From: Todiramphus chloris collaris
Taxonomy: Eukaryota; Chordata; Aves; Coraciiformes; Alcedinidae
DNA length: 64,000 nucleotides
Direction: 5' to 3'
NCBI GenBank assembly: GCA_025345505.1
Contig: JANVCC010000072.1
Coordinates: 832,840-896,839, forward strand
Shown: in pieces, positions 36,104 to 48,124 of the stretch
Layout of the letters: the number at the start of each line of letters is the position of its first letter
Position numbering within the stretch: the first letter of the stretch is position 1
Translations under genes and position numbers: made by a program
Notes under the pieces: generated by a model
The model's input: only the letters and a program-made list of their open reading frames with translations
Databases searched by the model: none
What the model was told of the DNA's origin: nothing

Positions 36104-38295
36104 TTTATTGCTACTGTACAGTCCTAATTTTTAAATTAATTTTAGTTGAGTAACAGTAAATCAAGGACCTAATTAAATTTAAATGTTAGCTACACAAATA
36201 GTGTACTCGCAGTCTGACGGCCAAGACAAAAGCAAAACAATACACTACTTCAAGTTAACTGTTGCTTTTTGGCAAGAACCTAAGTAATACTGAACTGGTC
36301 TAGTAGTAAAGTATGTGATGTAATCTTAATTGGAGACAGCATAATCAGCTCCACACACAGTGAGTGCAACACTAAAACTACCTACTGGAAGATTTCTATG
36401 GCACACATACTACGTGAAAGAAAGATCAATGTCTTTAATATGAGCTTTTAGGCACGATCACTTCTAATAGCAGACAAAACCCTCAGGTGAGAGTTTAAGT
36501 ACAGACAGTGATATGGTAAAGACAAATATTGAAATGTCCTCCACACTGACTTGGTACCGTAGCAACCTGAAAACATATGTAATTTAAAACAGAAAGTTTA
36601 AAACATGTTCAGCTTGAACCTACAGAGTAGTCTCATAAAGAAGCTTTGGGTATCTGAGAGGCTTTAAGGTGCTGCTGATGCCAGCAGTTTAATCACCTCT
36701 CTGTCAGGGGCGAGCAGCCTGTAAGAAAGGGCAACAGGAGAGGGGCACATTCTGCCCCAGGACCCAGGACCCCATTCCCAGCCTACGCATCAGCACAAGC
36801 CATCCAAACCAGAAATGGGAGTTAAGGTGAGGGGACCGAGCAGCCGTGCAGGTATTGCTGGCTATTCCATGCAGCTTGCCGTCTGAGGGGTGACCAGCTG
36901 GCAGCAACTTAAACCACAGCATCTATAGCTTCCAGAGCACAGCTGTCAGAGCCGTTTGTGAATAAATTTGAACGTAGGAGTTCACAGAATTGAGAACTTC
37001 ATATGTAAAGATTACAGTGAAAACACAATAGATAAAAAGCACAAAAAAAATCTACAAAGGCTGATTGATAATGTAAATGTGAGAAGGAATTATCATGGGT
37101 AAACTTAACCTTTTCTTCATTTATACCACACAGCACAGCCAGAGAGAAAACAATTCAAACTTTGAAATCTACTACATTTCTAACCCAATCTGTTTCCCCG
37201 CTATAAAAAGCAGTTCATAAAGTAAAAGGTTATTTTATACCATTGTTTCTTTTAATTCAATGGAAATACATGCGGATAAATTTGGCTTTATGGCTGGAGG
37301 GAACCAACTACAGGAGATGTAACTCCATCTTTTGTTGTCTTACTTAAGAATAAACAGCATCAGTAGCTGACAACAAACTTGGGTACAAAATGGTGCTCTT
37401 CAGTTTGCCCTCTGGCTTTTAACTTCCCAGTACCCTTCTGGAAATTAACCTAGTGCTAACCTTTGTGCTTTCGCTCCCTCATACTTGCCCCTTTTGGTAT
37501 AAGTGACTTCACTGTAAGCTTTTGCTGTTGGAACAGTCTTTCCACATTTATTCACTACACCAGCTCATCGTATATTCCTGGATTTCTATTTTACTCCTCC
37601 TCTCCTGACTATCTCCCATCCTTCTTTACACCTGCTATTGGGCTTACATTGTCTAATTCATCACACTGTGTCTTTCCAATTCTGTTGCTTCTGATGGTAA
37701 AAGGAAGAAGGACGATGCCAAGAACAATCACAACACGTGAATAAACAGTATTTTGTTGATGTATGAGTTATCATATTTAACACTGCAAAAAGTCCTGGGA
37801 CACAATAAACTGTATTGTAGAAAGCTCCATTGTATCATGCAATATGTGCTTAGAGGCAAAAACCAACTTAAATCACTCAGGGTGATTTTTAGCCTAAAAA
37901 AAAAAATGCAGAAGAAATGGGAAACAAAGGGATTAGCACTGTCCATGTCAAGAATGCCTGAAGTGTTTACTTTACTGACTGCATTACAGGGGGTACCTAT
38001 ACGCAGCTAGTGATAAAAAAGCACCTGGGGTGCCTTGACATTTTTCCCATGACCTTCAAACATAATTCTAACTAATAAAAACGTATCAGGAATCCTAGGC
38101 TGTTGCAGATTATTTGGGGATAGTAAAGCTGCATTAATGCAAGTTCTACTTGGAAAAACACATGCAAGTGCTTTTTCTTCTTCTGTAGCAGTGCCAGTGA
38201 CCATCTACATTTGTCATTATGTGAAAGAGAGCTCCTTCCAAGTGGCAAACACTACAGTTTTTTTCTGGAACAATCCCTCCTTCTCATCTTCTTTC

Positions 38296-38345
38296 CAAAA
38301 AGAAAAACAAACAAACAAACCAAAACAAAACAAAAAACCCAAAAC
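38296..38345. repeat. A-rich (AAAC)n-like repeat
   Basis: The run is made of AAAC and AAAAC units with a flanking A-rich sequence. A similar imperfect stretch lies at 35280-35330. Confidence 0.8.
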
Positions 38346-39626
38346 ACTTAGCTACTTATTCTGTGTGTCAAAAAAAAAAAAAACCCTTTAGACTAAAACT
38401 GATTATTAAAGAGCTGTAACATAAATTGTGTAGCTTCATCTCCTCTACCAACTACACCATGATGTTTATATTGTGCATAATACTGCAGTGATATATGAGA
38501 TCATCAGCTTGGTAGCTAAAAACAGTTTCGCTGTGCCTGTGATTGATAAACTATGGAAGTATTAAAACATTAAAAATGTTAATCTTTGTAATAATCTCCT
38601 GAAAAGTTTTTATATTAATCTAAACCATCGATCATTTTAATATTTAATCATTGCAGACTTCATTTGAAATGAGGATAGCCATTCACTGAATAGCACTCCA
38701 TTTTTTATTTTAAAAAAACATCATCAGCTTGTATGTATTCTGTAAATATCTCTACATTTTTTTCCTCAATACAAAGTAAAAAAAAATGAAAAAAAAAATT
38801 TAAAAGAGGAAAAAAGGAAAATCTGAAAGAGTTTGCATCAGAAAACATGTACTTCCTCAGTCCTGTGTGCCAGGAGTAATTGTATCTCAACAGCAGAATC
38901 ATGAGAGTCAGAGGCTTGAGGGAGACTTCTACTGTAAATAGAAATCATTAGCTTCTTTGTCTGCACCTTCCAACCATCTATATTTCCTTCTCTTTATGCC
39001 TCTCACAATGCGTAAACATAACAATTTACTTATGAAGAATAAGCACTCTACTGAATGACTTGGCTCTCCAAGACTGTATTAAACTGTTTTAAGGTTTTTT
39101 ACCGTGTAATCTCATTTCGTACATACAAAATACATAGATACATACATTTCAACATACAAAGACTTTCCAAAGTATTCTGCCTTCATCTACACTTCACATC
39201 TTGCGTCGTCTGAAGAAAAATTTAAGATTAATATGGAAAACAAAACTAAGAATTTCCTAATTATGAGAAAATTCTCACAGAAACTCTAAAATTCCAGCTG
39301 TGATTAACTATAACTGATCTTGATATTTGGGTTCTTTTGAAAGTTTTTTAAAGCTATGTAAGAAAGAAAGAACAATGTATGGTCTCAGTAAACAAATTTC
39401 AGAGGAAAAATCAAGGAAAATTTTTTTGCATTGCAAAAATGCCCCAAAATTCATCTTGTTTTCTCTGTAGAGTCTACTAAAATTGAGTGTTTCCTGGAGT
39501 TACTGCCATTATATACACTGAGCTTAAGCCATCCTTCAAGATTGGGCTGCAAGATTTGGCTGTAATATTTGAACTGAGTAAAGCCTAGACATACATTTGG
39601 CAGTACCACAGGCTAATACACTGGGT

Positions 39627-39660
39627 TACATGACTAGTCCTCGTACATGACTAGTCCTCG
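39627..39660. repeat. Perfect 17-bp tandem duplication
   Basis: TACATGACTAGTCCTCG occurs twice in direct succession without a mismatch, which suggests a recent duplication. Confidence 0.95.
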
Positions 39661-41655
39661 TTCTGTATTTGTGACCAATAGTGAGTTCGAGGATTTTCCT
39701 GTACTTGCTATAAAACCAGCACACAGACTGGCTTCCTTTTTTACCCTTTTACCTTTTGCTAAAGTCTTTTTTTTTCAGGAGAGATGTACAGAAAAATCTT
39801 TTTTGTTCAAGGTGATGCATTAATTGAATTTAGGAACTCAGCTGCTTGCATCTGAACTGAAGTGGGTCTTGTTTTCATGGAACTCAACAGAAGCACGTAT
39901 ATGTGTTTGTATGTATATCAATATAAAGCACCAAATTAATCACAAAGGGATCTTTAGTCATTTGATTTGAAGCAATCTTTCAAAGCCTAGATAGCTGAAG
40001 TCCTCCCGCATCTTGTTTTTAAACAACTATTTCCTATATTGCTTTTGAAGATACAAAATACTACCTTAGACAAAGTCAACTGCAGAACACTGTTGTAATC
40101 TCCGCACGGTTAAAAGAATATATCAGATTCGCAAAATTCCATCTCATCTTCCCCTGCTCAAACAGGTCCATCTAGAAGACTATATATAAATTATAGAATT
40201 ATAAAGTAATTTTTGAAAGGATTTACATACTGAAGCAAGAATAACAAAGTGATCGCCCTTCCCTATAAAAACGTGACAACTATTTGTATTGGTGTGATAA
40301 ATTTATTTCAAAGTCAACAATTCTCGCCTCTATGCTCACACAGTACTGACCTGAAATAGCTTTACATCTTCATGGCTTCCATGAAGACAGAAAATGAGTC
40401 CTAGAAGGGTAAATTGTACTAATTCATGACCAAAGATAATCATGTCAACAAAAGCATCTGCCAAATTTTTCCTTACTTAGCAGACAACCTATTTTCTGAA
40501 CAACAAAGTTTGTCCCTAGCCCGTTTTGTAGCCAGCAGTGAAGTGATTCAGCCAAAGAAGACATGCCAAATAGCAGTACTTAAGATTCCATTTCCCCCAT
40601 ACTTGGAGAACCTTGTGCACCCCTTAAACAGCTCTTTCTACAGTATTCCACTACAGAAGTCACCCGTCAGCAGCAAAGGCTGGAAGAATGTCAACATGTC
40701 TTCAGCAACATGCACCCATCCATTCTGACTAGGTCTTTAGGAACGAGCCTGGTCCCCAACAGCAAAGAACTTCAATCCTGTATGACAAGTGATTGAGTTG
40801 CCAAGCGCAAATATGTGTGCTGTACGTGCAGCCCAGTTATACCATAAGCTCTTTTAAAAAGGTCTTTCTAGTACTGTGATCTGTCCTTGTAACCACGTAG
40901 GCTGACACAAAGTGTAGCAGTGGAGAGCCACATGAATACGCTGGCAGAAATCCCCACCAATACTCCACATTTAGAAATACTGTGGTTCCCGTATTCGGGT
41001 CCAGGATTTTCTGAGTGCAAGCACGACCAGCGCACGCTGCAGAAAAGACAAAGGAGTCCAGTGGAGCCAGCACACATCACACCTGCAAGGTAAACACAGC
41101 CAGCTCAACCAGCCCAGGCTGCGTCAGATTTAGTGCCCGGGCAAAGCGATGGCACACAGCCCCGCCACACACCACACACCACAGGGGCTGTGAGCAGCTC
41201 CAGTGCATCCTCGTCTCGCTACATGTGCGGGTGCTCGTTGTCCAGCCGCCAGGCCCCCTGAAACCCTGCGTAAAACGGGGTTACCCACACACGCTGTGCC
41301 GGTGGGCAGCACCACGAGGGCAAGCCGTGAGGTGTCGGGAGGCACGGCAGGCTGCTGCCAGCTCACCCAGCCTGACAGCCCCCGCGGCAGGCTTCGAACA
41401 CGGCGCTCGCCAAGAAGAGCCCTTGGTAATGGGCTATTTCCCTCCAAACCGGTCAGTCGCGGGCCGCTAAGGGACCCAGGCGGGCAACACCTGCGGGCAC
41501 AGGGGAAAGAGGCCAGGCGGCGGAGGAGGAGGGGGAGCACTTGGCATGAGGTGGCACCGTCGGTCCCGACCCTGAAGGAAGCCGCCCACCCGCACCCCCC
41601 CGGCCACAGCGCACGCCGCCGGGGAGAAGAGCGGGAGGGGGGTTCTTGCCCACAC

Positions 41656-41669
41656 GCAAGATGGCCGCG
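41656..41669 (+). promoter_or_regulatory. YY1-type site (AAGATGGCCGC)
   Basis: The core AAGATGGCCGC at 41658-41668 fits the extended YY1 motif (AAnATGGCSGC) found close to the start sites of many CpG-island promoters. Read on the minus strand it is GCGGCCATCTTG, so it could mark a start site for either direction. The ATG inside it also opens a chance reading frame, which I do not take as a real start. Confidence 0.5.
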
Positions 41670-41765
41670 CCGGCCGCGGCCGCTGACCCCTCCCTGCCCC
41701 TCCGCCCACGTTCCGAGGGCGGCACCCGGGCGCCGGCGGCACCGCCCCAGTCGGCGGCGCACTAC

Positions 41766-41780
41766 GGCCAATGGCGGCGG
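41766..41780. promoter_or_regulatory. CCAAT box 1 (NF-Y), overlapping a YY1-like core
   Basis: The sequence GGCCAATGGCGGCGG contains CCAAT at 41768-41772 in the full NF-Y context RRCCAATSR. The overlapping ATGGCGGC resembles a YY1 core. It is the first of three near-identical 15-nt copies, 30 bp (about three helical turns) from the second. Confidence 0.6.
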
Positions 41781-41795
41781 CGAGCGCTTCCTCCC

Positions 41796-41810
41796 GGCCA
41801 ATGGCAGCGG
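41796..41810. promoter_or_regulatory. CCAAT box 2 (NF-Y)
   Basis: The sequence GGCCAATGGCAGCGG has CCAAT at 41798-41802 and differs from copy 1 at a single base, in the YY1-like half. The 30-bp spacing from box 1 is in the range known for cooperating NF-Y pairs. Confidence 0.6.
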
Positions 41811-41872
41811 CGGCCCGCGGCGGGCAGCGGGCCGGTCGAGCGCAGCGCCAGGGCGGACGCGCGCTGCCCGCA

Positions 41873-41887
41873 GGCCAATGGCGGCGC
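41873..41887. promoter_or_regulatory. CCAAT box 3 (NF-Y), overlapping a YY1-like core
   Basis: The sequence GGCCAATGGCGGCGC has CCAAT at 41875-41879, 77 bp after box 2. It keeps the same NF-Y context and the ATGGCGGC extension seen in box 1. Confidence 0.6.
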
Positions 41888-41927
41888 CGGAGGAGCGACG
41901 GGCAGCGCGGCCCCGCCGCCGCGAGGG

Positions 41928-41947
41928 GGGGCGGTTGCCGTGACAAC
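41928..41947. promoter_or_regulatory. GC box abutting an RFX X-box-like palindrome
   Basis: GGGGCGG (41928-41934) shares its last base with GTTGCCGTGACAAC (41934-41947). The latter is an inverted repeat close to the RFX X-box consensus GTNRCC-N2-RGYAAC, with a perfect left half and one mismatch (A for G) in the right half. RFX and NF-Y sites are known to work together in some promoters, and NF-Y boxes lie 50-170 bp to the left. Binding is inferred from the motif only. Confidence 0.45.
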
Positions 41948-42076
41948 CGCAGGCCTGCCGGTGCCGGCCGGACTTGGCGCCCGCGGCCCCGCGCCCACCC
42001 CGGGAAGCGGCGCGGTACCTCGGGCCGAGCGGCAGAGCTCCGCCTCCTGCCTCCTCCCTCTTCTCTCGGCGGGGCG

Positions 42077-42084
42077 ACTTCCTG
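42077..42084 (-). promoter_or_regulatory. ETS-type site
   Basis: ACTTCCTG on the plus strand reads CAGGAAGT on the minus strand, a good ETS-family core, inside the CpG island between the X-box-like site and the GC-box cluster. Confidence 0.35.
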
Positions 42085-42132
42085 TGCTCTTCCTGGCGGG
42101 GCTGCCACCGCCTCCTGCCCGAGCGTCCCCGC

Positions 42133-42156
42133 CGCCCCGCCTCCCGCCCCCGCCCT
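42133..42156. promoter_or_regulatory. Cluster of GC boxes (Sp/KLF type)
   Basis: Three overlapping or adjacent GC boxes on the minus strand occur as CCCCGCC at 42135-42141, CCCGCCCC at 42143-42150 and CCCCGCCC at 42148-42155. They support promoter function of the island. Confidence 0.5.
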
Positions 42157-42460
42157 CCGGGCCGGGCAGCGGCCTGCGCGGGGCCGGGCTGCCGAGCCCG
42201 CCGGTGTAGGAGCCGCCGCGGCACCTGCGGCGGTGGGAGCGCTGCCCAGCTTTCCCCTCCCCACCCCCCTGCCGCGGCACCCAGCAGCTGCGCTCGCAGG
42301 TGGCTCGGGGGATATCCTGAGAGGCGCTGGCCTCGGCCTTCGCCTCCGGCCTCGGCCCCGCAGCGCCCGCCTGCCCGCCCTCTGGGAGCCTGGCTCCCGC
42401 CGGCCTGCGCGCCTCGGCTGTCTCGCTGCAGGGAGGTTGAAAGTGCATTTCAGCATCCCC

Positions 42461-45400
42461 CTCCTCTGCGGCCTCCACGCGGTTTTTACCACTATTTCGC
42501 CTGCCTGTATCATAATTGTTGCTGCGGACTTGTAAGAATGAAAAGCAATTACCTACTCTCACATCATCATCATCATCATCACAAGCCTGCTACAGTGGGA
42601 ACTTTACACTTAAGGCCCTAAAAACATAACATACAGGACATTATTAACCTTGTCAGGCAATTTTTTGCCACCTTGAAATGGTGCTGGGTCCTTTGCAAGA
42701 GATAATGTGTTTGGTGCAAAAAGTAAGCTACCGACTCTTGGAACGGCTTCCTGATTAGTATTGCAAGTGCACGCTTTGCTTCCTGCAAAATGGCAGCTGA
42801 TAACAAAGTGCAACGCTCCCCTGTAAGGAAAGAGACACAAAAAAGAAATATTTGTGTTTGTTTACCTTTGCAAGTTAGGAAGTGAAAGCCGTACCCAGCT
42901 GAACTTTCCCATCTTTCTAGATGACATACATACAGAGTGGAGAATGAGCCTACGGAGTAGTTGATTAATCAGAGTTTCTGTCTGGCGTGCATACCAAATC
43001 GCAGGGTTTTCTCCAGTCATTTCTGTATCAAGCTTAATGGACGGCTGAAATTAAACAGCCTCCTTAGAAGTACAGCCTGTCCTGATTCCAAGTGATGAGA
43101 CGTAAATCTTTTTGTACCTTTTCTGCCAAGAAATCTCACACTTACGTAGCTGCTTGGAACGTGGAAGCTTACTGGCCACAACCTATATCTTCTTCCCAGG
43201 GTATCTTGTCCCCTGTGGGACAGGGTCTGGTTGTCACACCCACTGTGGGCACCACCTCTGATTTTTCTAATTTCTGCATGTTCAGAATTTTCAATGGTAT
43301 TTTATATCTTTCCTGCTCATAATGGTAAACCAGGAACCATATACCTGTAAAATATTTTAGTACTTTATTTTGATTCCTTCATTGTTTGAATAATATTCAG
43401 TTAAACCCAAGTCATGATTACAGTCATGGCCATTTGAATATACTACTACAGACAAAACAGCAATCAAATTCAAATAGCTGTTACACATGATTTTTGACTT
43501 CATAATCATAACCGAAATAAATAAACATGACTATCAGAAACAGTGTACCCAGCTACATGATTCTGCATGATCTGAACAAGTGCTGAGGACTTTCTTTGTC
43601 CTTGTGAGTCCTTATAGCAAAATACATTTAGTTCTAGTTCAGTTTCACCTAATTTCACCTAATCACAACATTCTTTTCACCACCAAGTTATTCTTCTAAG
43701 TAATAAACCTGTGTATGCCCAGAAGCCTCAATACTGAATCCATAAAGAGGTCATAAGGAATTAGGACTTCATGAAAAGGAGCTCTACAACGACTGAGAAA
43801 TTCTCACAGATTTTAGTTTCACTGCCTTTAATTTCGTTATCTTTAATACTCAGGGGGAAAAGAAGTTTGTTTCCCATTGTGAGGTTTCTTCTGCAGAGAA
43901 GGCATGAGTACTGGTGGAATCATTTAGATGACATTTAGATAACAGAAAGTATTAGTGACAGGCTTGCTGTGTTTTGTGGGATAAGCAGCATCCTGAGTGG
44001 AGTATATGTGTCATAGGATATTCATAATCCATCTCTTACAGGTATAAATACCCAAGATACATGATTACTAAATATGTAACTACAGCTGCAACATGTATAA
44101 ATCAGAGGAATATTTTTATTGATCTAGCCACACCCATCAATTTGGTGCCATATCCCCTGAGCAGATGAATTTAAAAATCTAAAAGTTTTTTTTACACTTT
44201 TTTTTTGCAGACCCCTAGAAGCAGTCCCTGAGGTTTTAGAGTTCAGTAGATAAAAGATTGGAAAATGATGCTTAACATCTTTTTTCCAAGTTGACAACAC
44301 AGATTAGCATACAAAAAACTAACTCCCCAAAATGCAACAACTTGTCTCCTGTCTAACCTGATGTTTCCTCATGCATGTCTAACCACCAGATTAGGCTTGA
44401 AGATGTGAAATAATATTATTTTTTCTATTCATTTTTGTCACTGCTCTATGAGTTTTGCCTCATCTCTCACCCAGAACCTGAATGTACCCTGAATGATACC
44501 AATAAAATGGCTATTTAATTTGGGCTACTATTCAGGTTATCATTAAATCTTTTAGATAATACCTCACTCCCAGAACTTCTACAAGCTACAGTATTCTCCA
44601 TCCAGCCACAAACCTACAAACTCTATGCTCCTGTCATTTTCTAACGAAGTCATTTCTGTCCTTGACACGTAGAGTCTTGCTCTGCTCATGTCCAACCAGA
44701 GCTGCTGCCAAAAGAAATAATCCCCGTAGCTCATCCCTTTGTCCATGCTGTTCCTCACTTTGCATGTTTCCAGTGTCTCCTGTCCCTGGGCTGGCTCTGC
44801 ACGCGCTTTGCCTTCACGTTGAAATCCTATATTCCTATCCTAGCTTCTTTTCACTCGGCTTTAATATGTTGCTTCTGGCCTCTGAGTAATAAAGGATATT
44901 CGCTTCCACTGCAGTTTTATTCATGTGTTGGCTTTTTTTTAACATACCCTGTCTTGCTTTCCACATGTAACTTTGTTACTCACAAATCCATCCAGAAGAC
45001 AAGTGTGCCAGGGTAGCTCCTCTAACTTGATGATACTGGTGTACTGAGCCTACTGCTATTGGTCTTCTCCCCTGCTTTGTCTTTCTGTCTGTCTGTTAGT
45101 TCATGTCTTGTCTTAAATTTCAGTTGCACGGCCACCTTTCTCTTGCTCTTTGCTTGGTTAGTATTTAGTGCCATGGTCCCTAAAATCAGACGTTCCTAAA
45201 ACCTCTGTAGTACAGCCTGTACCAGAGCAGCCTTGGACCGCTGTCCTTACCCCTGCTCACCACAGAAGAAGAAGGGATGCCAAGAGAGCTCCATCCAGCC
45301 TTCCAGTGTGTCACACGGTGTCAGTCATGATAGATGGTGCATTTTGTGACACAGACAACCTGCCATTAGGACAAACTCTTTTCACTGAAGAACCATCTGA

Positions 45401-47169
45401 TGGTAATGACTTTGTCACAGACTGACCTAGACTGGCTCGAGTCAGTGTGCTGGAGGTGAAAGGCTCCATATTCCATTACCAGTACTCTGAGCCATCAAGT
45501 CTACTCCATCCCACCCCTACTTAATCTGTATTGATAGCCTTGGTAGCATTTTCCTAACTGCTATCATCCCTACAGATGTCTGCCGTCATTTTGTTGATCC
45601 AGTCAATCAATACTACATTAAATGTTACCTTCAGTTTACCCTTAATTGTCTAAAGTACATGTGGTATTTTCATTATTTATACAACTACGCCATTAAATTA
45701 TGCATTCCAGATTAAAAGAATAAAAGGCTTGTTTACATTATTATTATTGCTCTGGCATCAACTTTTGGATTTCTGTGTAAAGAAATTAATCTTCTATCGG
45801 AAGGGGAAATGGGGACTGACAAGCACTAGCTCCTGTTGCCTCTGGGACATAATTATGCTTGCAAATACAAAACCAGAAAAATCATAAGCTTAACACAGTA
45901 GACACTCTTGAAAGTTTCATCTCAGCATGAAGTTATGTTTTAATTATTATTTTTGTCTGCCTTGTTCAGATCGACAGTGCTCCAACTAGAATAAGTGCTT
46001 ATCCTAGTTAATTCTTCATGAGGCTTATGTCACTGGAAGATGCATTTAATTTGTTTCCTTTTTCTTTTCTTAAGCCAGCACTGACTAAGTGGTTATCTAT
46101 AGACATTCAGCAAAGGTTTTACTATGTTATGGCCAGATCCAAAGCTTGTTGAGTCAATTGGAAGCTTCAAAGGTCTTGGAACAGGCCCTATGAGAAAACA
46201 GAGGTAAGCTGTGATTTTTCTGGGGACCTTCCAGAACAAAAAAAACCTCAAAATCTTATTGATATTCTACAATATTAACACATGTCGTGTACGGTGGAGA
46301 TTGTCTGCTCTTATGAACTGAATTTGGACAGCCTAACACCCAGACACACCTCAATACTAATTTTGTGTGTGTGTGCATGTCTTGATTCCAGCTGCAGATA
46401 AGTAACATAATATATGAAGCATTTTTCTAATACACACCTTGGAAATACGATTCTGTGTAATACATACAGTTTTTACACCTGAACAACCATTGTCTGTGTT
46501 GTGGGAGATTTTCTTATTTACTGATCTATTTAGATAATTACAATGATACATTTTATATAGGGAAAAAAATCACATCAACTGAAAATTACTGTGACGCTAT
46601 TTTTTGCCATGCCAAAACTAACCAAAGAAATGCTCTGCATCAAAATGTTAGTATGGTCATCTGGGAATTTAAAGCCTATTTACAATTTTATAAATTATTT
46701 CTAATGCATTTTGGGATCCAGGTTCTCCATGTTGTGGATAGTGCCTCAGATTACTAAGTTGATGCAATCAACTCCATTTTGTACATACTGGACTTGAATT
46801 TACTTATCTCCCATTCTGGATGTGTGCCTCAACTGAATTATGCACTGCCCCTCTCTCTACACAACTATTCCATTAGCTAATACAGAGTTGAACACATCAG
46901 TAAGAGAAGCAGGGAGTTTTTTCCTCATATGTCCAAGTTACCCAACAGCAGAATCCTTAGGGCCCTCTCCTAGCAAGTGTGGGAACTGAACTCTAGTCCT
47001 TGTTTTGAATGAAGTAAAAAGAAAACAACCTGAAAACAATTCCCACCAGGTGAATGAATACCCTTTCCTCTGGACTGCAAGAAACAAGAATTTCTTCTCA
47101 ATGAAGAGTCGTGTCCTTGGAAAACTTTGTGATTGGAAAAGTCCCACAAGATCAAATGTTATCATGACA
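42461..47169. other. Sequence upstream of the CpG island, nothing recognised
   Basis: GC content falls abruptly at the left edge. No exon for a divergent transcript could be supported, though a plus-strand GTAAGA donor-like site lies near 42531 just outside the island. Confidence 0.45.
42562..42579. repeat. (CAT)6 microsatellite
   Basis: Six CAT triplets lie just outside the right edge of the CpG island. In one frame they read as a run of histidines, which is not evidence of a protein. Confidence 0.95.
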
Positions 47170-48124
47170 ATACTGGGACCAGTGCTATTCAGTATCTTCA
47201 TCAGTGACATAGACAGTGGGTTTGAGTGCACACCCAGCAAGTTTGCAGATGACACCAAGGTCAGACAACCAAGGGACAGGTTGCCATCCAGAGTCATTGA
47301 TGGGCTTAAGAAGTGGGCCTGTGTCTGAACCTCATGAGATTAAACAAGGCTCAAGTGCATGGTCCTATGCCTGGGTCAGAACAATCCTTGGTATCAGTAC
47401 AGACTGGGAGATGAAGGGATTGAGAGGAGACCTGTGGAGAAGGACTTGAGGGTGCTGGTGGGCGAAAAGCTGAACATGAGCCAGCAATGTGCACTCACAG
47501 CCCAGAAGGGCAACCATATCTTGGGCTACATGAAAAGAAGTATGATTAGCAAGTCAAGGGAGGTGATTCTCCCCCTCCACTCTTGTGAGACCTCACCTGA
47601 AGTATGGTGTCCAGCTCTGGAGTCCTCAACACAGGAATGACATGAATCTGTTGGAATGGGTCCAGAGGAGGGACACAGAAATGATCAAAGGGCTGGAACT
47701 CCTCTACAGTGACAACAGGCTGAGAAAGCTTGGGTTGTTCCACCTGGAGAAGACTTGGGGGAGACATTATTGCAGCCTTTCAGTACTTAAAGGGGGCCTG
47801 TGAGAAAGATGGAGGCAGTCTTTTTGCAGGGCCTGTTGCAACAGGACAAGGAGCAATGGTTTTAAAGTAAAAGAGAGTGGATTTATCCTACATGTAAGAA
47901 AAAAATATTTTACGGTGAGGATGGTGAAATACTGGAACAGGTTGCCCAGAGAGGTGGAGAATGCCCTAACCCTGGAAATATTCAAGATCAAGTTGGGCAA
48001 GGCTCTGAGAAAACTGCTCTACTTGCAGATGTAGCTACTCACTGCAGGGAGGTTGGACTAGATGAACTTTAAAGTTCCCTTCCAACCCAAACTGTTGTAT
48101 GATTGATTCTATGATTCCATGATA
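47170..48124 (+). mobile_element. CR1 LINE, 5'-truncated, plus strand
   Basis: The fragment starts at GGACCAGTGCTATTCAGTATC, coding [15 protein letters not shown], and keeps the catalytic box FADDTK at about 47240. It continues with MSQQCALTAQKG, SREVILPLH and LEWVQRRDTEMIKGLELL, but in at least three frames, so it cannot make protein. The tail reads GTTGGACTAGATGAACTTTAAAG and ends with octamer-like GATTCTATGATTCCATG before 48124. Its divergence is intermediate. Confidence 0.92.

Larger units (their letters stand above)
33333..41029. other. Inferred TRIQK first intron, mostly featureless
   Basis: About 7.7 kb between the plus-strand CR1 and the CpG island. Apart from the cysteine-rich frame at 35.7-36.1 kb, A-rich runs and the 17-bp duplication, nothing was recognised. 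Confidence 0.45.
1..41990 (-). other. TRIQK: Inferred TRIQK transcription unit, partial (promoter, 5' introns, first coding exon)
   Basis: This is the inferred extent of the leftward TRIQK transcript inside the window. The anchor is the recognisable coding exon at 23866-23946, and the proposed start is the CpG island at about 41.03-42.46 kb. Everything between them would be 5' intron, with possible non-coding 5' exons that cannot be identified without transcript data. Everything left of 23866 would be the first coding-phase intron, which begins with GTAAG and interrupts a glycine codon after its first base. I looked between 1 and 23.8 kb for a continuation encoding the second and third QxxK motifs and the membrane segment and found none, so those exons probably lie beyond the window start. 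The link between promoter and exon is inference; the exon identity is much firmer. Confidence 0.55.
41030..42460. promoter_or_regulatory. CpG island, candidate TRIQK promoter (possibly bidirectional)
   Basis: GC content and CpG density rise sharply from about 41.03 kb, peak between 41.44 and 42.44 kb and drop abruptly after about 42.46 kb into AT-rich DNA. This is the only such block in the window. It has no TATA box but holds GC boxes (41928-41934, 42135-42141, 42143-42155), three CCAAT boxes, a YY1-type site, an ETS-like site and an X-box-like palindrome. That architecture is usual for broadly expressed, TATA-less vertebrate promoters, which often fire in both directions. The nearest recognised gene is TRIQK, whose ATG lies about 18 kb to the left on the minus strand, so this is its most likely start. 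A plausible minus-strand first-exon donor reads CTGG|GTGAGC at about 41367. Long overlapping ORFs here reflect the shortage of stop codons in GC-rich DNA and are not annotated. Confidence 0.8.

Noticed and set aside
42562-42582. Polyhistidine-coding run
   Set aside because: It is a CAT microsatellite read in one frame.
41130-42621. Several overlapping frames of 180-360 codons on both strands
   Set aside because: They lie in the CpG island, where stop codons are rare by composition. Their products are arginine-, proline- and alanine-rich low-complexity strings with no family features.
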